Below, piece after piece: positions 45,885 through 53,400 of a stretch of DNA of 64,000 bases. Location of the stretch: IMG/VR virus record IMGVR_UViG_3300028840_002431, positions 108,240 to 172,239 of that record. One strand, written 5' to 3'. Position numbers and translations under genes: made by a program. The notes below the pieces were generated by a model that ran no database searches, had not been told where the DNA came from, and worked only from the letters and a program-made list of their open reading frames with translations. Source of the stretch: a virus. Within the stretch, counting starts at the first letter, position 1; each line of letters opens with the position of its first letter.

Positions 45885-46130
45885 TCAAGCTGGAATCAGA
45901 AGCTCCCGGTCGAGCATGAACCAGATCGATGACCAGATGGATCGGTCGTCCGGTGGCTCAAAGAACTTGCACTTGACGCGCCAGTTTCCAAGGGGCGAGA
46001 GGTAGCCGAACGGGTTGTCGTCTGTCAGTTCGATAAGCGTGAACTCGTCACCCGGATGGTATTCCTTCCCGGCGTCCGTGACGACCCGCTTCGTCAGGAC
46101 GAACACGTCTCCTGGTTTGGGGGTAATCAT
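45885..46130 (-). CDS. Small beta-barrel-like protein
   Basis: 81 residues. PKPGDVFVLTKRVVTDAGKE and GNWRVKCKFFEP suggest an SH3-like fold of the kind common in short phage proteins. Start overlaps the upstream stop (ATGA). Confidence 0.65.
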   Translation of the reverse strand: MITPKPGDVFVLTKRVVTDAGKEYHPGDEFTLIELTDDNPFGYLSPLGNWRVKCKFFEPPDDRSIWSSIWFMLDRELLIPA

Positions 46131-46432
46131 AGCTTGTTCCCGTCGGCGTCATACCGGGCGTCCCTTCCGTCCGGCACGTAGCGGTAGTAGTTGTTCTGCC
46201 ACCAAAAGGCGGCTGCCGACCGCTTCTTGATCCGGATGAGCCTCGCCTTGCCGAAAGCCTTGGTGAGTTCGTCTCCGGTAGCCTGGGTGTCAGGCATACC
46301 CATCCGCTTGGCGATCGTCCCAAGCTTCATGGTCTTGAAGCCGCCCTTCGGCGTACGCGCTTTGGAGAGAATCAACTCGGCCTTCGTGATGAGTTCGTCC
46401 TCTCGTTGAGTCGTGTCGTCCCAGCGTGCCAT
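46127..46432 (-). CDS. Hypothetical helix-turn-helix-like protein
   Basis: 101 residues from ATG 46432 with AGGAG upstream. ELITKAELILSKARTPKGGF and LGTIAKRMGMPDTQATGDEL could be a DNA-binding helical unit. The C-terminus is aromatic and basic. Coupled to the next gene. Confidence 0.6.
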   Translation of the reverse strand: MARWDDTTQREDELITKAELILSKARTPKGGFKTMKLGTIAKRMGMPDTQATGDELTKAFGKARLIRIKKRSAAAFWWQNNYYRYVPDGRDARYDADGNKL

Positions 46433-46433
46433 C

Positions 46434-46652
46434 TCACTCCTGGCAGGGCGTTGTGTTCGTGACCGGGAAACTGTCGCCCTGGATCTGCCCGCAGTCCAGG
46501 CAGTAATCAAACTCGACGAAGTCACCGCCGCCGATTCCGATTTCGCGGGGGACGTAGCCGTTGTAAGACGCGCCCAACAGTGTGGCGCTGAAAAGGTCAG
46601 AGCACTTGGCGCTGACGCTCATGATTCTCTCGCTACCGCATTTACACTTCAT
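46434..46652 (-). CDS. Small zinc-ribbon protein
   Basis: 72 residues. MKCKCGSERIMSVSAKCSDL and DYCLDCGQIQG supply a four-cysteine zinc site. GAGGT lies before the ATG. First gene of this operon. Confidence 0.7.
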   Translation of the reverse strand: MKCKCGSERIMSVSAKCSDLFSATLLGASYNGYVPREIGIGGGDFVEFDYCLDCGQIQGDSFPVTNTTPCQE

Positions 46653-46777
46653 GTTACCTCGATGCCGTCCTTTCGGTGTTGGGTGTTACGCCGGTCTCTC
46701 CCGGCTGTCACCCTTTGCGTTTACCGCCGCTTGAAGGGTGCGACGGCTTTCCCCGTGTCTGGATGGGGCCAGAACCC

Positions 46778-46792
46778 CGCACGGGGTATCAC
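46778..46792 (-). terminator. Short hairpin after 46794 gene
   Basis: ACCCC/GGGGT hairpin directly downstream of the stop at 46794 on the minus strand; weak T-tract. Confidence 0.4.
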
Positions 46793-46793
46793 C

Positions 46794-47384
46794 TTATTTG
46801 CGGATCTTGACGGACGCCTTGTACTGGGCCGGGCGAACGTCATCGGGCAGATCAAACTGCTTTCGATCCATGTCGGCCTTGGCCACGATCGAGACCTTGA
46901 TCTCGAAGATGCGACGGAACTCGTCCTGACCCAGCTTCTCCAACAGTAGCTGGATGGTCTCGTCCGACGTGTCCACGAGCGACAGGTCCCGCTTCTCTTC
47001 GAAGTACGTATCGAAGCGGTCTCCCAGCTTCTCCTGGAGTTCGTCCTTCTCCTCGATGGGAATCGCGGAGAAAGCGTCCTTGTAGCTGACCTGGACGCCG
47101 GGGGTCGCCACGCCCTGGACGTTGAAGGTCTTGGAGAAGTCGCCGCTCTGGGCCATGGCCTCGTACTCTTCGGCCGTGATGTCCAGAATCTGGGCTTCGA
47201 GCGCCTTGTAAGACGCCGTGGCGTCCTTCATTTCCGTATTCGCCTTGTAGGCTCGGTCCGCAAGTTCCTCCTGGCCTTCGACCACGGGAATCGCGCCCTT
47301 CTTACCCTTTTTCGGGGCCGCCCCGGCGTTTCCGGCCAGAAAATCGCTGACGTTACCTACGTTCTTTGATGCCTTTTTTGCCAT
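46794..47384 (-). CDS. Hypothetical 196-residue protein
   Basis: ATG 47384 follows GAGAGGGT. A Lys/Gly/Ala-rich N-terminus (AKKASKNVGNVSDFLAGNAG, then KKGKKG) precedes an acidic alpha/beta body. The basic disordered start could bind nucleic acid. It is separated from neighbours by short gaps and may be expressed on its own. Confidence 0.65.
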   Translation of the reverse strand: MAKKASKNVGNVSDFLAGNAGAAPKKGKKGAIPVVEGQEELADRAYKANTEMKDATASYKALEAQILDITAEEYEAMAQSGDFSKTFNVQGVATPGVQVSYKDAFSAIPIEEKDELQEKLGDRFDTYFEEKRDLSLVDTSDETIQLLLEKLGQDEFRRIFEIKVSIVAKADMDRKQFDLPDDVRPAQYKASVKIRK

Positions 47385-47424
47385 AATACCCTCTCTACCC
47401 CTGTGGTTTGTGGTGTGTAAGGTT

Positions 47425-47712
47425 TTAGTTGAGAAAAAATCTCCGTTTGGCCCACCTGATGCCATGTTCCTGTGCGCGTGTAAGGTTCGAGAACCATGCA
47501 TAGCGCCTTGAACCGGGGTGTCGGCCGCCCTGGAACTCGACAGTGTAAGAATCGGGGCCTTCTTCCGTGATGGTGTAATAAGGCTGCCACGTCACGGGCT
47601 GGCCGCTCTGTTCGTCGATGGTGTTATGAACGGCCAGAAGACGGCCCTCCCAGCGCGGGCGATCGAACGTGCCTTCTTCTTTGAACACCAACTCGGCTCT
47701 GTGCTTTCTCAT
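47425..47712 (-). CDS. Hypothetical 95-residue protein
   Basis: ATG 47712 overlaps the upstream stop. Beta-rich (GRLLAVHNTIDEQSGQPVTW) with a C-terminal helix. No family recognised. Confidence 0.6.
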   Translation of the reverse strand: MRKHRAELVFKEEGTFDRPRWEGRLLAVHNTIDEQSGQPVTWQPYYTITEEGPDSYTVEFQGGRHPGSRRYAWFSNLTRAQEHGIRWAKRRFFLN

Positions 47713-48068
47713 TTGACTCTCCCGGCGCACTTGCCGACCGTCACGGGCGGCTTGTTGTAGATGTAAGGTTTGTATGGGTGCTCGTGTTTGCTCTGTGCGG
47801 GGAACACGATGACGCATCCATCCTTGTCCTCGCAGACGCATTTGTTCGGGCCATGTGCCGTGTGCCGTCCCTTGACGGTCTTGCAACTCAGCTTGCAATG
47901 GCGCTTGCCTTTTTCGCTGGCCGCCCTGGCTGCGAGGACCTTCTCGCTTGCCCTGGCGCGTTTGTATTCCTTGTCAGCCGCGTCACAGGCACGCCAAGCA
48001 AAGGGAGCGCCGACACCCAAAGCGGTGATGACGATAGCCAGTGCGATGCGTTTGTGTTGTTCGGTCAT
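47709..48068 (-). CDS. Membrane-anchored or secreted Cys-rich protein
   Basis: 119 residues from ATG 48068. MTEQHKRIALAIVITALGVG has a basic start and hydrophobic core, a signal anchor. The exposed part is Lys-rich with cysteines (CKLSCKTVKG..CVCEDKDGC). It might act at the cell envelope. TAATG overlap with the upstream membrane gene suggests a membrane pair. Confidence 0.65.
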   Translation of the reverse strand: MTEQHKRIALAIVITALGVGAPFAWRACDAADKEYKRARASEKVLAARAASEKGKRHCKLSCKTVKGRHTAHGPNKCVCEDKDGCVIVFPAQSKHEHPYKPYIYNKPPVTVGKCAGRVK

Positions 48069-48238
48069 TACCCGGCTCCCATGAGGTACCCAACCGTGGC
48101 AGAAATCGCCATGAGCGCGATGATATGCCGCCACCTGACGGTTTCGAGCAAACCGTCCCGCACTTCTTCGAATCCCCACCAGAAGGACCAGAGCGGCAGA
48201 ACGATGTAGTGCCACCACCTAAGTCGAGGTTGGTTCAT
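48068..48238 (-). CDS. Small membrane protein
   Basis: 56 residues: MNQPRLRWWHYIVLPLWSFW is a basic-then-hydrophobic segment, and IIALMAISATVGYLMGAG a second one. Two short transmembrane spans are likely. Overlaps both neighbours by a few bases. Holin-like size, but no family evidence. Confidence 0.6.
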   Translation of the reverse strand: MNQPRLRWWHYIVLPLWSFWWGFEEVRDGLLETVRWRHIIALMAISATVGYLMGAG

Positions 48239-48825
48239 TGTAGTAGACTCAACTGGTCGCCTTCGACTGACGACCGGCGACGGTTGCGGGTGGCCTTGAA
48301 CTGCTCGATGTGCTTACAGGTACGATCCTTGGGATGCTTGCGCTGGTATTTCCACGCTTTGCATGTGCAGTAGAGCGACCCGTCATCCTGGGCCTCGTAG
48401 ATCCCGTAGACCTCGTCCGAAGAGTAAGATTGGAACTCGGCAACCGGCCGTCGCTGGGTCGCGGTTGACGGGCGCTTCCGGATACTCGTGGTCGCCTCAC
48501 CGTGTAGGTCCGACCGCGATTGTGACTTGCGCCGACGGATGCCACGGACCTTTTCGAGACGCGCCCTGGCACGCTTGCCCATGGTTTCGAGAAGCTGTAG
48601 CTCGGCCTTGAGGTGATAGGCACGCTTGCCGGAAGCCGTCTCCAGCGCTGTCTTTCGGGCCTTGTACTCCTTGCGAGCCTTTACAAGCCATGCCTCAATC
48701 TCGTCGGGGGTGTAAGGCTCTATCCCGGCACCCCAACACCTAAAACAAATACCGCCCATGACATGGCGGTACTGGGTCAATTCGCCGGTTCCCTCACAGC
48801 GTCGGCATGTTTGTCCTTGTCCCAT
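48235..48825 (-). CDS. DnaJ-like zinc plus SWIM zinc-finger protein
   Basis: 196 residues from ATG 48825. CRRCEGTGE and CFRCWGAG near the N-terminus are the CxxCxGxG pattern of DnaJ-type zinc modules. A basic coiled coil follows. The C-terminal CTCKAWKYQRKHPKDRTCKH is a SWIM-type CxC..CxH finger. SWIM fingers bind DNA or protein. The combination is unusual. GGTGTAGTAG precedes the start by 4 bases. Confidence 0.7.
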   Translation of the reverse strand: MGQGQTCRRCEGTGELTQYRHVMGGICFRCWGAGIEPYTPDEIEAWLVKARKEYKARKTALETASGKRAYHLKAELQLLETMGKRARARLEKVRGIRRRKSQSRSDLHGEATTSIRKRPSTATQRRPVAEFQSYSSDEVYGIYEAQDDGSLYCTCKAWKYQRKHPKDRTCKHIEQFKATRNRRRSSVEGDQLSLLQ

Positions 48826-48829
48826 ATTA

Positions 48830-48839
48830 CTACTACACC
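48830..48839 (-). promoter_or_regulatory. GGTGTA-type -10 element with TTGAAT upstream
   Basis: Minus strand GGTGTAGTAG, with TTGAAT 16 bases before the TAGTAG hexamer as a possible -35. CCAATTCAAAGATTATTT at 48849-48866 is repeated at 50839-50856. Confidence 0.55.
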
Positions 48840-48901
48840 GGGGAAGGCCCAATTCAAAGATTATTTGTCCTAAAATTGGGCAAATTTGGAGATTTTTGCG
48901 C

Positions 48902-49126
48902 CTAAAGCTCCAAAATTCGCAGTAATTCGGGCAAACAGATGAGAATTCGGCCGGATTTGTCCATTTGGACCTCGACTCGGCCGTCCTCGTAGGTCGATGC
49001 GACCACTCCGTAGCGGTCGCCTTGCATCCAGGCGTCGGTTCCGGGGTGTAGCTCGACACGGTCCCCGCCACGGAACGTGGTGTCAGGATCGAACGCGGGG
49101 ATGGTCAGTTCTTCTTTTGGTTGCAC
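48902..49126 (-). CDS. Small SH3/KOW-like protein
   Basis: 74 residues from GTG 49126 with AGGAGG upstream. GGDRVELHPGTDAWMQGDRY is a pattern I associate with short phage proteins of barrel type. No activity known. Confidence 0.7.
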   Translation of the reverse strand: MQPKEELTIPAFDPDTTFRGGDRVELHPGTDAWMQGDRYGVVASTYEDGRVEVQMDKSGRILICLPELLRILEL

Positions 49127-49137
49127 TCGGCCTCCTG

Positions 49138-49350
49138 TTAGAATGTGTCCCTGGCTGCCACGTCGGCCGGACAGGTGCATAGCTGTTCGAGAAACACCCA
49201 ACGGCCGTGCTCCCAGACGTACCCGGCCGTGGAGCCGCCCGGCCACTTGAGTAAAACAGCGTCGGGGTTGTCGGAATGGGGGACGATTATGGCGTCGCCC
49301 TCAGGCTCCGACGTGGCGATCTTCCACAGTTGTGCCCACCTATCTTCCAT
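49138..49350 (-). CDS. Hypothetical 70-residue protein
   Basis: ATG 49350 lies 11 bases inside the previous gene. RWAQLWKIATSEPEGDAIIV and later GYVWEHGRWVFLEQ, with two C-terminal cysteines. No family recognised. Confidence 0.6.
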   Translation of the reverse strand: MEDRWAQLWKIATSEPEGDAIIVPHSDNPDAVLLKWPGGSTAGYVWEHGRWVFLEQLCTCPADVAARDTF

Positions 49351-49606
49351 CGTCTACCCTCGTGAGCTTCGCCTTGTAGTAGAGCGTGCCGCGCTTGAGG
49401 GGGCTGTCCCACTCGGCCGCGAAGCCCTGTTCCTTGATGATTTCGTTGGCACGCTCCATGACGGCCTTCTTGCCCCCGGACTTCACACTCACATCGTGGG
49501 TGTGATAATCGTCGATGGAGATACTGATCAGGAGAGCGCCCTGGTTGTCCAGGACGTTGAGTAACGCCGACATCTCGTTCGACACCCTCTCGACTCCGCT
49601 TTTCAT
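49340..49606 (-). CDS. Hypothetical 88-residue protein
   Basis: GGAGACCAG precedes the ATG, which overlaps the upstream stop. Helical start (VERVSNEMSALLNVLDNQGA), then beta strands with His (SIDDYHTHDVSVK). Unknown function. Confidence 0.6.
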   Translation of the reverse strand: MKSGVERVSNEMSALLNVLDNQGALLISISIDDYHTHDVSVKSGGKKAVMERANEIIKEQGFAAEWDSPLKRGTLYYKAKLTRVDDGR

Positions 49607-49752
49607 CTGGTCTCCGTTTCCTTTCCCCGTCGGTAGCCGCCCGGCTCGCCTTCACACTGGACTGACAGATAGGCCAGTGACCCGGCCGTGGTGATGACCA
49701 GCAACTGGGTCGCCAAAACCGTCCACCACCGTTTGTGCTCTTCCCAGTTCAT
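49603..49752 (-). CDS. Small single-pass membrane protein
   Basis: 49 residues from ATG 49752. NWEEHKRWWTVLATQLLVIT continues to a 20-residue hydrophobic span, then a basic tail. Overlaps both neighbours. Confidence 0.55.
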   Translation of the reverse strand: MNWEEHKRWWTVLATQLLVITTAGSLAYLSVQCEGEPGGYRRGKETETR

Positions 49753-50018
49753 CAGCCGGTGGCTCCGCGCTTCGACTGGTACGCCTCGCACATGTTCTTG
49801 GCTTCGTCGAGGAGACAGCCGGTGCGTTTCCAGTAGGACCGGACGGCTGCCAGGAAATCGCTGGCCACGAGTTGCTTTTCCTCGTCGGTCAGATCGGGTT
49901 CGTCGTACTGATTGACGCTGGTGACGATGTCGCCATGCTGGTCACAGCGGACCTGGAGCGACTGCCCGCTGGGCGACGTGATGGTGAACTGCTCGTTGTG
50001 GGCCAACTTGATCTTCAT
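49752..50018 (-). CDS. Paralogous small protein A
   Basis: 88 residues with GGAGGGTACGAA before the ATG. MKIKLAHNEQFTITSPSGQS then DLTDEEKQLV and NMCEAYQSK. It aligns throughout with the next gene upstream (50060-50344), so this is a tandem duplication. A beta-rich front half and a helical back half; function unknown. Confidence 0.65.
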   Translation of the reverse strand: MKIKLAHNEQFTITSPSGQSLQVRCDQHGDIVTSVNQYDEPDLTDEEKQLVASDFLAAVRSYWKRTGCLLDEAKNMCEAYQSKRGATG

Positions 50019-50059
50019 TTCGTACCCTCCGTTGAAGGTTTCCTCGTTTACTGAAATCC

Positions 50060-50344
50060 TTAGCCCTGGACACCCCGGAGAGCCGACCGGTAAGCCTCGC
50101 ACACGTCCTTGGACTGAACCAGGGACTGGCCGCTGCGGTTCCGGTAGCTCTTGATGGCGGAGATCATCTCGTTCCGCTCGACCATGCCCTTCTCCGCGTC
50201 GGTGAGGTTCGGGGTTGTATTGAAGGCGTGAAGGTCGCCCTCACCGTCACAGTAGAGGCGGTAGGACTCGCCGTTGGGACCGGTGACGGTCAGTTTTTCG
50301 TTGGCCGAGAGATCGACCTTTGAGACGGTAGCGTGGATCTTCAT
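50060..50344 (-). CDS. Paralogous small protein B
   Basis: 94 residues: MKIHATVSKVDLSANEKLTV, then NLTDAEKGMV and DVCEAYRSALRG. Homologous to 49752-50018. Starts by ATGA overlap with its upstream neighbour. Confidence 0.65.
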   Translation of the reverse strand: MKIHATVSKVDLSANEKLTVTGPNGESYRLYCDGEGDLHAFNTTPNLTDAEKGMVERNEMISAIKSYRNRSGQSLVQSKDVCEAYRSALRGVQG

Positions 50345-50556
50345 ACGGCTGCCTCCGCGAGTCGAAGGGTCTCCTTGTAGGCCGCGTGCTGATAGCGGTC
50401 CAGAATGGCGTCCGCAAAGTACACGGTCCTGGGAAGGCCCTGAACTGAAACAAGGCGATCGAAAACCTCACCGTTGAAGTTGATACCGAAGCCGGTCGCC
50501 TTCTTGGTGAGTCTCTGTTTTTCGCCGTTGTGCGTCATAATAGGTGTACCCGCCAT
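50341..50556 (-). CDS. Possible ribbon-helix-helix protein
   Basis: 71 residues from ATG 50556 (ATG 50538 also possible). GFGINFNGEVFDRLVSVQGL followed by RTVYFADAILDRYQHAA resembles a ribbon-helix-helix unit. A CCCGCCATGGCGGG palindrome overlaps the start and could be its operator. Confidence 0.55.
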   Translation of the reverse strand: MAGTPIMTHNGEKQRLTKKATGFGINFNGEVFDRLVSVQGLPRTVYFADAILDRYQHAAYKETLRLAEAAV

Positions 50557-50581
50557 GGCGGGCGAATCTAAAGATTGTTTT

Positions 50582-50761
50582 CTAGTGAACCCAGCCGGTC
50601 GTAGCTTCCCATCCGTTGCCATTCCAGAGGCATGGCGAGTGGCCATCCTTGGGGACCCGGCGACGGCGCTCGAACTGAGGCTTGCCGTTGTTCGCCCGGC
50701 CGTAGAAGGTGAAGGTGCGATTCTCGAAAAGCAGCGTCCAGAAATGGTAGTTGTTGAGCAT
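50582..50761 (-). CDS. Small aromatic-rich protein
   Basis: 59 residues: MLNNYHFWTLLFENRTFTFY and NGNGWEATTGWVH. GGGAGACGG is upstream, and a 14-codon frame starting MASKKWTNLHRETA ends 2 bases before the ATG and may couple translation. Confidence 0.5.
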   Translation of the reverse strand: MLNNYHFWTLLFENRTFTFYGRANNGKPQFERRRRVPKDGHSPCLWNGNGWEATTGWVH

Positions 50762-50838
50762 CGTCACGCCGTCTCCCGGTGTAGATTGGTCCACTTTTTT
50801 GACGCCATGGTTCTATTCGGCCTACACTTGGGCACATA

Positions 50839-50856
50839 CCAATTCAAAGATTATTT
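50839..50856. repeat. 18-base repeat CCAATTCAAAGATTATTT, copy 2
   Basis: Identical to 48849-48866. Each copy lies next to a (T)GTGTAG element on the minus strand and may supply a -35 region (TTGAAT) or an operator. Confidence 0.6.
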
Positions 50857-50873
50857 TCTGGAGCATATCCCAC

Positions 50874-51233
50874 ATGGCACGACACCGAATCGCAACCAAG
50901 CTCGCTCTGTTAGCAGAGCGGATCAGGCACACCCCGGAGCTACAAGAGGACATCGAGCGGATACTCGACGGCTCCGTCATCCCCGCCCTGGAGCACCTAC
51001 TAAACGATCGCATCGACTACTTCGGGGTCATGGCCTTGGGCGAAGACGTGACCATCCAGGACTGGTCCGCCACTCGGAACGCTCCCTTCTATGAGGTCGG
51101 TGGACGCCTACGCCGTTGGGGTGATCGCATGGGTCAACTCGGTGAGCGTCAAGACCATGGCGACATCGACTGCGACTCATGCCCTGACTGTGATGACGCG
51201 AACGTCAAGTCGAGACCACCCTGGCTCAACTGA
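50874..51233 (+). CDS. Hypothetical protein with C-terminal Cys/Asp cluster
   Basis: 119 residues from ATG 50874. Helical start (ARHRIATKLALLAERIRHTP, QEDIERILDG), and CDSCPDCDDANVK near the end may bind metal. It is the first plus-strand gene after the minus-strand block. Confidence 0.6.
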   Translation: MARHRIATKLALLAERIRHTPELQEDIERILDGSVIPALEHLLNDRIDYFGVMALGEDVTIQDWSATRNAPFYEVGGRLRRWGDRMGQLGERQDHGDIDCDSCPDCDDANVKSRPPWLN

Positions 51234-51605
51234 TCGCGGAAACACTACTATATAAGGCTCTCCGCGCCTTATCGTATCTAAGAGCCTACGTTTTCGGAAA
51301 TTATTTTTTCGTGAGTTGATAAAATCAACTGGCGGATAGATAGGATAAATTTATATTATCTATCCGTTCGAGCGAAAGCCGCAAAGGCATGGCAAATATA
51401 CAATATAAATACACCTCCGTGTCCCCACAAAAATGCCGTTATATGTGTAATCCAAGTCCGTGGAATCATGGCGGATTTCTCTCAAAAACCGTGCCATTCC
51501 TGTCCGTCCGATTTCCCAGATATTTCCAATTGAACGCTTGATTTCTGACGAGAACTCCTACACCGGTTTTTCTTACAGTTTCCTGGTTTGAGGAGTAGAC
51601 TAGAT
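51234..51605. promoter_or_regulatory. 372-base AT-rich regulatory region
   Basis: It contains AGTTGATAAAATCAACT (51314-51330), the ten-base inverted arms CGGATAGATA/TATCTATCCG (51333-51342 and 51357-51366) around TTTATATTAT, and a minus-strand GGTGTAGGAG near 51570. No gene or RNA structure is obvious. It resembles the control gap at 43.2-44.0 kb. Confidence 0.55.
51314..51330. promoter_or_regulatory. Palindromic operator AGTTGATAAAATCAACT
   Basis: Second perfect copy of the 17-base palindrome. A ten-base inverted repeat begins 2 bases later, so two factors may bind side by side. Confidence 0.6.
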
Positions 51606-51950
51606 ATGGGCAAGGCGAAACTCACGAAGGTTCAGCAAGAGCTTCTTGAGAGACTCAAGGCGTTCGGCCGTCCTTACACCCGGACTGTAACAAGGGAGAA
51701 AGACCGCAAGCCTACCCGGAAGAACCCCGCTGAGAGACGGCTGGCCGGTTACTGGAAAGAGGAGGAAATCTGGCGCAACGGGCTAGAGCGGTACAGAGAA
51801 GAGCACAGCCACCCCAGCGTCCACGAACAGGTTTTGAGGGCGCTCGTGGAGAAGGGGTACCTGGAGTACGAGCACACGGGCGGCGGCACCTGGATTCTGT
51901 CGGTTGGCGAGTCATTCATCCAGACCTGGAAGGTAAAGGAGTCGATATGA
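51606..51950 (+). CDS. Possible winged-helix protein
   Basis: 114 residues from ATG 51606. KLTKVQQELLERLKAFGRPY, then VHEQVLRALVEKGYLEYEHT and a GGGTWIL wing-like turn, suggest a small DNA-binding domain with a basic insert. It may act on the palindromes just upstream. Confidence 0.6.
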   Translation: MGKAKLTKVQQELLERLKAFGRPYTRTVTREKDRKPTRKNPAERRLAGYWKEEEIWRNGLERYREEHSHPSVHEQVLRALVEKGYLEYEHTGGGTWILSVGESFIQTWKVKESI

Positions 51951-52198
51951 AGAACACCCGAATGATGCTGGGTTCCAAAAAGGATTCAGCCGAACGAAGA
52001 CTCCGGAGTAACATCGAGGAGTGGCAGGTTCGACTTCCCAGGCTTCTGAAAGCTCTGAACAACGGTTCAGAGGCCGACGTGTCGTTCCTACAGCACGCAG
52101 CCTCCATGGCCGAAGACGCTGCGACCTACAACGCCATCCGTGATGCCATGGCCATGATGGACGCCGAAACCCGGCTCGAAGAGAAGGCCGACCGATGA
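51947..52198 (+). CDS. Helical protein
   Basis: 83 residues by ATGA overlap. KKDSAERRLRSNIEEWQVRL and EDAATYNAIRDAMAMMDAET are helices; no family recognised. Confidence 0.6.
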   Translation: MKNTRMMLGSKKDSAERRLRSNIEEWQVRLPRLLKALNNGSEADVSFLQHAASMAEDAATYNAIRDAMAMMDAETRLEEKADR

Positions 52199-52488
52199 GA
52201 CAACCGCCATACAAACGTCAGCCGAAGATTCGCTGGCGCAAGAAAAAGCTGAAAGTTGGGGAGCGGGTCTGCGGCTGTACCCGGCCGGATGCGTGGGGCG
52301 TTGTCACTGCCATCAACCAAGAACTCCCGGACCCGGCCTTCTGTACGGTCGTGTGGGATGCCGACCCCAAACAGAAGCCGCGAGAGGAGCATTGTCAGAG
52401 CCTCAGAACCCACGGCGAGCCGTTCAACGAGTTCCAAGAAGCGACGTTCGGCAAGGGCGGTAAATACCTGGACCCGAAAGCGGTGTAG
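52195..52488 (+). CDS. Basic beta-barrel-like protein
   Basis: 97 residues: PPYKRQPKIRWRKKKLKVGE then VCGCTRPDAWGVVTAINQEL, resembling a KOW or SH3 strand set. Could bind RNA or DNA. ATGA overlap upstream. Confidence 0.6.
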   Translation: MRQPPYKRQPKIRWRKKKLKVGERVCGCTRPDAWGVVTAINQELPDPAFCTVVWDADPKQKPREEHCQSLRTHGEPFNEFQEATFGKGGKYLDPKAV

Positions 52489-52491
52489 CCT
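52482..52491 (+). promoter_or_regulatory. GGTGTA-type -10 element
   Basis: GGTGTAGCCT overlaps the stop of the previous gene; five bases later is ATG 52497. Confidence 0.6.
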
Positions 52492-52496
52492 AACCC

Positions 52497-52820
52497 ATGT
52501 CCAAACTTTCCTTCGAAGTGACCGAGCAAGGGCGTCAACTCGTCCTCAAGCAAGACATCGAGCCATTCATGGAGTGGGTTCGTACCAACCTCCCGTACCT
52601 GGACCACGAAGAAGTCGAGAAATCCTTTCGGATGGTCTTCACCGTCGGGGACGTGGGCCGTGCCCTCAAGCTCTACAAGGCCATGGTCGATGGCTATGAC
52701 CCGGCCGCTCCGGTCAAGGCGTTAGCCGGGTGTACATTTACGTTACTATGGAAGACGGCCATCCTTGTCGGGGCCATAGGCGGATGCGTCTATCTCTACC
52801 ACGTCCTGACCGGGCAATGA
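52497..52820 (+). CDS. C-terminally membrane-anchored protein
   Basis: 107 residues. A helical soluble part (VEKSFRMVFTVGDVGRALKL) is followed by a C-terminal span (ALAGCTFTLLWKTAILVGAI). A tail-anchored design; function unknown. Confidence 0.6.
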   Translation: MSKLSFEVTEQGRQLVLKQDIEPFMEWVRTNLPYLDHEEVEKSFRMVFTVGDVGRALKLYKAMVDGYDPAAPVKALAGCTFTLLWKTAILVGAIGGCVYLYHVLTGQ

Positions 52821-52823
52821 CGC

Positions 52824-53048
52824 ATGGCGCTGGACCAACGGATACCTGCCCCTGGCTACATCGTTTGCGTCAAATGCGACCACCTCTGGGTCACGTACTA
52901 TACGAGTCCGACTCTCCTTTGCGAGCGTTGCAAGACCAATCCCCTGTGTTGGGCCTGTCCCTCTGATACCCTCATATGCCCTGGCTCGTGTGAGCATCAA
53001 CGGGAGCCGGGGACCTCTCCTCTAACCCTCTGGGACCACGTGAGGTAG
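52824..53048 (+). CDS. NPLCWxCP zinc protein 1 with LWDHV end
   Basis: 74 residues. CVKCDHLWVTYY, CERCKTNPLCWACPSDTLIC and a later CEH form a Cys-rich zinc module shared by five genes between 52.8 and 55.8 kb. It ends PLTLWDHVR. Confidence 0.7.
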   Translation: MALDQRIPAPGYIVCVKCDHLWVTYYTSPTLLCERCKTNPLCWACPSDTLICPGSCEHQREPGTSPLTLWDHVR

Positions 53049-53052
53049 CCAT

Positions 53053-53343
53053 TTGGACCATCTAGAAGCCATCCTCCGTAGGCTCCACTCCCTGGAACGT
53101 GCCAACAAGCGTCTGACACGGCGCGTCTCGACGCTGGAGAATCAAGTAGCCGTGGCCCCTCCCTGTCCAGGCCCTACCGCTTTTGACTCCTCCATCGAGG
53201 TTGTCTGCCCTACCTGCAAGGCCAAGCCCTTCGAGCCATGTGTCACTGCCTCTGGTTCCAAGCCGGGCACTGTCCTTCATTACATTCATTCTCCCCGTGG
53301 CGATTTGTTCCGGCGTGCCAAGCGGGCTAAACGTAAGAAGTGA
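53053..53343 (+). CDS. Coiled coil with zinc-type C-terminus
   Basis: 96 residues from TTG. LRRLHSLERANKRLTRRVST is coiled coil; VCPTCKAKPFEPCVTASGSK resembles a short Cys motif seen in many phage proteins (CPxC..PC). Basic end (RRAKRAKRKK). Confidence 0.6.
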   Translation: MDHLEAILRRLHSLERANKRLTRRVSTLENQVAVAPPCPGPTAFDSSIEVVCPTCKAKPFEPCVTASGSKPGTVLHYIHSPRGDLFRRAKRAKRKK

Positions 53344-53382
53344 TACTAAATCCGGCGCGTGCTCGACGCTTCCCGGCCGTTC

Positions 53383-53392
53383 GGTGTAACAT
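53383..53392 (+). promoter_or_regulatory. GGTGTA-type -10 element
   Basis: GGTGTAACAT, eight bases, ATG 53401; heads the cassette-like array up to about 56.3 kb. Confidence 0.55.
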
Positions 53393-53400
53393 TTGATAAT

